Source: an uncultured Collinsella sp. (GTDB taxonomy: Bacteria > Actinomycetota > Coriobacteriia > Coriobacteriales > Coriobacteriaceae). From it: a stretch of DNA of 27,348 nt. Location of the stretch: assembly GCA_902491565.1 (NCBI GenBank), contig CABUIE010000021.1, positions 1 to 27,348 of the forward strand, in the 5' to 3' direction. Positions 24,430-27,348 of the stretch are shown here, in pieces; the first letter of the stretch is position 1, and every line of letters begins with the position of its first letter. The translations under genes were made by a program, and so were the position numbers. The notes under the pieces are model-generated. The model saw only the letters and a list, made by a program, of their open reading frames with translations. It did not search any database and was not told the DNA's origin.

Positions 24430-27171
24430 GTGGCAGACGATATCAACAACAATGAGGGTATGGATGAGGCCGGCGATGCCGGTATGCCCGATGATCTGAA
24501 GCGCCTGCTTGCCCGTGCTGAGCAGGGCGAGGACGGCGACCCGGACGCCTATAACCCCGATGCCGATGATGATGAGGAAGAGGACGACGACGCCGAGCTC
24601 GAGGAGAGCTTTGGCGAAGTCGACCGTGGTGCCTCGGCCGGCGAGGATATCAACGGCGGTCAGCTCCAGATTTCGGAGTTCGGTCGCGAGATGAAGCAGT
24701 CGTTCATCGAGTATTCGATGTCGGTTATCACGGCGCGTGCCCTGCCGGACGTGCGCGACGGCTTAAAGCCGGTACACCGCCGCATCCTGTACGCGATGAA
24801 CGAGAGCGGCATCTACCCCAACCGCCCACACAAAAAGTCGGCCTGGACGGTCGGCGAAGTTATCGGTAAGTACCACCCGCACGGTGACTCTGCGGTCTAC
24901 GAGGCCATGGTCCGCCTGGCGCAGTGGTTCTCCATGCGCACGCCGCTCATCGACGGTCACGGCAACTTCGGCAACATCGATGGCGACGGCGCGGCGGCCA
25001 TGCGTTACACCGAGAGCCGTCTGGCAAAGCCCGCCATGGAACTGCTGCGTGACTTGCAGAAGGATACCGTCGACTGGCAGCCCAACTACGACGAATCGCT
25101 CGCCGAGCCCGTGGCGCTGCCCGCGCGCTTCCCCAACCTGCTGGTCAACGGCAGCCAGGGCATCGCCGTCGGCATGGCCACCAACATCGCCCCGCATAAC
25201 CTCACCGAGGCGATCGAGGCCACCTGCTACCTGATCGACAACCCCGACGCCACCGTCGACGAGCTCATGCAGATCATGCCCGGTCCGGACTTCCCCACCG
25301 GCGCCATCATCATGGGCAGCGCCGGCATTAAGCAGAGCTACGAGACCGGCCGCGGCTCTATTACCGTGCGTGCCAAGGCACATGTGGAGTCCACCAAGAC
25401 CGGCCGCAGCCGCCTGGTCTTTACCGAGATTCCCTACATGGTCAACAAGGGCACCCTGCAGGAGAAGATCGCCCAGCTCGTCAACGACAAGCGCATCGAG
25501 GGCATCTCTGATATGCGCGATGAGTCCAACCAGAAGGGTATCCGTCTGGTCATCGAGCTCAAGAAGGGCGTCATTCCGCAGGTCGTGCTCAACAACCTGT
25601 ATAAGTACACCTCGCTGCAGACGACCTTTGGCGCCAACAACCTGGCACTCGTCAACGGCGTTCCCAAATGCCTGAGCCTGCGCGAGATGCTGCAGCACTA
25701 TATCGACCACCAGGTCGACGTCGTCACCCGCCGCACCCGCTTCGACCTTAAGAAGGCCCAGGCCCGAGCGCATATCCTCGAGGGTTACCTGATGGCCCTT
25801 GACCATATCGACGAGGTCATTAGCATCATACGCTCCTCGCAGACCGACTCCGAGGCCAGCAGCCGCCTGATCGAGCGCTTTGGCTTTACGCCCGAGCAGA
25901 CCACGGCCATCCTCGAGATGAAGCTGCGCCGCCTGACCGGCCTGGAGCGCGACAAGATCCAAGAAGAGTTGGACGGCCTGCGCCGCGCCATCGCCTACTA
26001 CGAGGACCTGCTGGCGCATGAGGAGAAGATCCTGGGCGTCATCAAGGAAGAGATGCGCGAGATCTCCAAGAAGTTTGGCGACAAGCGCCGCACCGAGATC
26101 AGCCAGGTTGAGAAGGATCTGGATGTCGAGGACCTCATCGCCGACGAGGATATGGTCGTGACCATCACCCATACCGGCTACGTTAAACGTATCCCGGTGG
26201 CTGCCTACCGTGCCCAGAAGCGCGGAGGCAAGGGCGTGTCGGGCGTCAACCTCAAAGAGGACGATGTTATCGACGAGATGTTTATCGCGTCCACGCACGA
26301 GTACGTGCTGTTCTTCTCGAGCAAGGGCAAGGTCTATCGCCTGAAGGTGCACGAGCTGCCGGTGGGTACGCGCCAGGCGCGCGGTACCGCGATCGTCAAC
26401 CTGCTGCCCTTTGAGGACGGCGAGAAGATCGCGAGCGTCATCAGCTGCCGCGAGTTCCCGGCCAACGAGTACCTGATGTTTGCCACTAAGAGCGGCATGG
26501 TCAAGAAGACCGTGATGAGCGCATATGACCGCAGCCGTCGCGACGGCCTGATCGCTATCAACCTGCGTGACGACGACGCGCTGCTGAACGTGCGCCGCGT
26601 GCGCGAGGGCGACAAGATTATCCTGGCCACCACCGCGGGCAAGGCGATCATGTTCTCCGAGGAGCAGGTACGCGCTACCGGTCGCGATACCAGCGGCGTT
26701 CGCGGTATCGGTATGAAGGACGGCGTGAGCGTTCTGGGCATGGAAGTCACTAACGGCAACGGCGATCTGTTCGTCATCACCGAGCGCGGCTACGGCAAGC
26801 GCACGCCGGTTGCGGACTACCCGGAGCAGAATCGCGGCGGCCAGGGCGTCTACACCATTCAAATGACCGAGCGTAAGGGTAACCTCGCGGCCATGAAGAC
26901 GGTGGGCCCGCAGCACGAGCTGTTCATCGTGACGGAGGGCGCGACGGTCATTCGCGTCAAGACCGACGAGATCAGCCAGACCGGCCGTGCCACCCAGGGC
27001 GTCAAGATGATGACCGTCGACGACAACGACCGCGTATGCGCCGTAGCCCGCATGACGGCATCCAAAGAGAAGCCCGAAGGCGAAGCCACAGAAAACGGCT
27101 CCGCCCCCGAAGAAACCCCTGTCGATCTAGGCGACGGCAACGACATGCCAGAAGATCTCCTAGACGAGTAA
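24430..27171 (+). CDS. gyrA: DNA gyrase subunit A with acidic N-terminal extension
   Basis: A 913-residue breakage-reunion subunit. After an extra N-terminus of about 80 residues, very rich in Asp and Glu (29-60 is almost all acidic), the usual protein begins at EFGREMKQSFIEYSMSVI. The active-site Tyr is Y193 (AMRYTESR). The quinolone-resistance region reads HGDSAVYEAM (151-160), with S154 and E158, the common quinolone-sensitive residues of Gram-positives. The GyrA box that wraps DNA is QKRGGKG (596-602), so this is gyrase, not ParC. GTG at 24430 has AGGAGG six bases upstream, which supports the extension as truly translated. The tail is also acidic. Confidence 0.97.
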   Translation: MADDINNNEGMDEAGDAGMPDDLKRLLARAEQGEDGDPDAYNPDADDDEEEDDDAELEESFGEVDRGASAGEDINGGQLQISEFGREMKQSFIEYSMSVITARALPDVRDGLKPVHRRILYAMNESGIYPNRPHKKSAWTVGEVIGKYHPHGDSAVYEAMVRLAQWFSMRTPLIDGHGNFGNIDGDGAAAMRYTESRLAKPAMELLRDLQKDTVDWQPNYDESLAEPVALPARFPNLLVNGSQGIAVGMATNIAPHNLTEAIEATCYLIDNPDATVDELMQIMPGPDFPTGAIIMGSAGIKQSYETGRGSITVRAKAHVESTKTGRSRLVFTEIPYMVNKGTLQEKIAQLVNDKRIEGISDMRDESNQKGIRLVIELKKGVIPQVVLNNLYKYTSLQTTFGANNLALVNGVPKCLSLREMLQHYIDHQVDVVTRRTRFDLKKAQARAHILEGYLMALDHIDEVISIIRSSQTDSEASSRLIERFGFTPEQTTAILEMKLRRLTGLERDKIQEELDGLRRAIAYYEDLLAHEEKILGVIKEEMREISKKFGDKRRTEISQVEKDLDVEDLIADEDMVVTITHTGYVKRIPVAAYRAQKRGGKGVSGVNLKEDDVIDEMFIASTHEYVLFFSSKGKVYRLKVHELPVGTRQARGTAIVNLLPFEDGEKIASVISCREFPANEYLMFATKSGMVKKTVMSAYDRSRRDGLIAINLRDDDALLNVRRVREGDKIILATTAGKAIMFSEEQVRATGRDTSGVRGIGMKDGVSVLGMEVTNGNGDLFVITERGYGKRTPVADYPEQNRGGQGVYTIQMTERKGNLAAMKTVGPQHELFIVTEGATVIRVKTDEISQTGRATQGVKMMTVDDNDRVCAVARMTASKEKPEGEATENGSAPEETPVDLGDGNDMPEDLLDE

Positions 27172-27211
27172 GAGACTCTAGCTGGTTAAAATTATCAGAC
27201 CCCATATATCG

Positions 27212-27244
27212 GCGGTCGGCGCACTGCGCGCCGACCGCTTTTTT
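27212..27244 (+). terminator. Intrinsic terminator after gyrA
   Basis: GCGGTCGGCGC (27212-27222) pairs over 11 bp with GCGCCGACCGC (27228-27238) around a 5-nt loop, followed by six T. It ends the gyrBA transcript. Confidence 0.92.
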
Positions 27245-27315
27245 GAAAACCTTGGGACCCCATGGTCGCTGGGCTGGCGAGATGGTTTTGGTTTGTCGCG
27301 AGTTCCGCACGCAAA

Positions 27316-27338
27316 GAAGGCCACTTAATGTGGCCTTC
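27316..27338. terminator. Possible second hairpin at the right edge
   Basis: GAAGGCCAC pairs with GTGGCCTTC around a 5-nt loop. No long T-run follows on the upper strand, and the window ends 10 bp later; it may belong to a gene beyond the edge. No gene was seen between 27245 and the end. Confidence 0.4.
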
Positions 27339-27348
27339 GTCTTGCGCA

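Noticed and set aside
24763..26916. Long open frame antisense to gyrA
   Set aside because: A shadow of gyrA, with no motifs and no start signal.
1..27348. tRNA, rRNA, CRISPR, insertion sequence or prophage
   Set aside because: The gaps between genes are short and show no cloverleaf, repeat-spacer or transposase signal by eye; no dedicated search was possible.

Overview
The window looks like the chromosomal replication-origin region of a Coriobacteriia actinobacterium, most likely Collinsella or a close relative. This is inferred from the moderately high GC, the tandem WYL regulators, the gene content and the protein style; no database was searched. Gene orientation flips around 16 kb. The ribosomal-protein/RNase P/YidC/Par genes run leftward and dnaA-dnaN-recF-dciA-gyrB-gyrA run rightward, as expected at oriC.

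Left part (1-10.6 kb): a leftward pair encodes a very large, membrane-embedded M28-peptidase-like protein and a small single-pass membrane protein. A rightward pair of overlapping WYL-domain regulators (PafB/PafC type) converges on a leftward ddl-dinG pair (D-Ala-D-Ala ligase and an exonuclease-helicase). rlmN runs rightward and ends in a strong hairpin terminator.

Centre left (10.7-15.95 kb): rpmH-rnpA-yidD-yidC-jag form one leftward operon, with a good promoter upstream of rpmH and an intrinsic terminator after jag. Then come rsmG, three perfect parS sites spaced exactly 39 bp apart, and parA-parB plus a small membrane protein. The parAB/rsmG block is visibly more AT-rich than its surroundings. 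Together these genes handle the last steps of translation machinery assembly, membrane protein insertion and origin segregation.

Origin core (15.9-19.5 kb): the rpmH-side intergenic region and the dnaA-dnaN gap share an exact 13-bp motif containing TTTTCAACA. It occurs twice on one side and once, inverted, on the other. I propose it is this lineage's DnaA box, because the usual TTATCCACA is absent from both gaps. The DnaA DNA-binding signature is altered at matching positions (Asp to Asn, Thr to Ser). The dnaA-dnaN gap also has a DnaA-trio-like run followed by an AT-rich stretch, arranged as in the Bacillus basal unwinding system. Immediately upstream of dnaA, and apparently co-transcribed with it, is an unusual protein: a GHKL (SpoIIAB/RsbW-like) ATPase domain, a roughly 170-residue Q/P/M/Y-rich tract and a C-terminal winged helix. 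It is the best candidate here for an undescribed system, possibly a regulator of initiation or of dnaA.

Right part (19.5-27.3 kb): dnaN, recF and dciA (helicase-loader type DUF721), then a terminator, then gyrB-gyrA. GyrA carries an unusual acidic N-terminal extension and is followed by a strong terminator. No tRNA, rRNA, insertion sequence, phage or CRISPR was seen.
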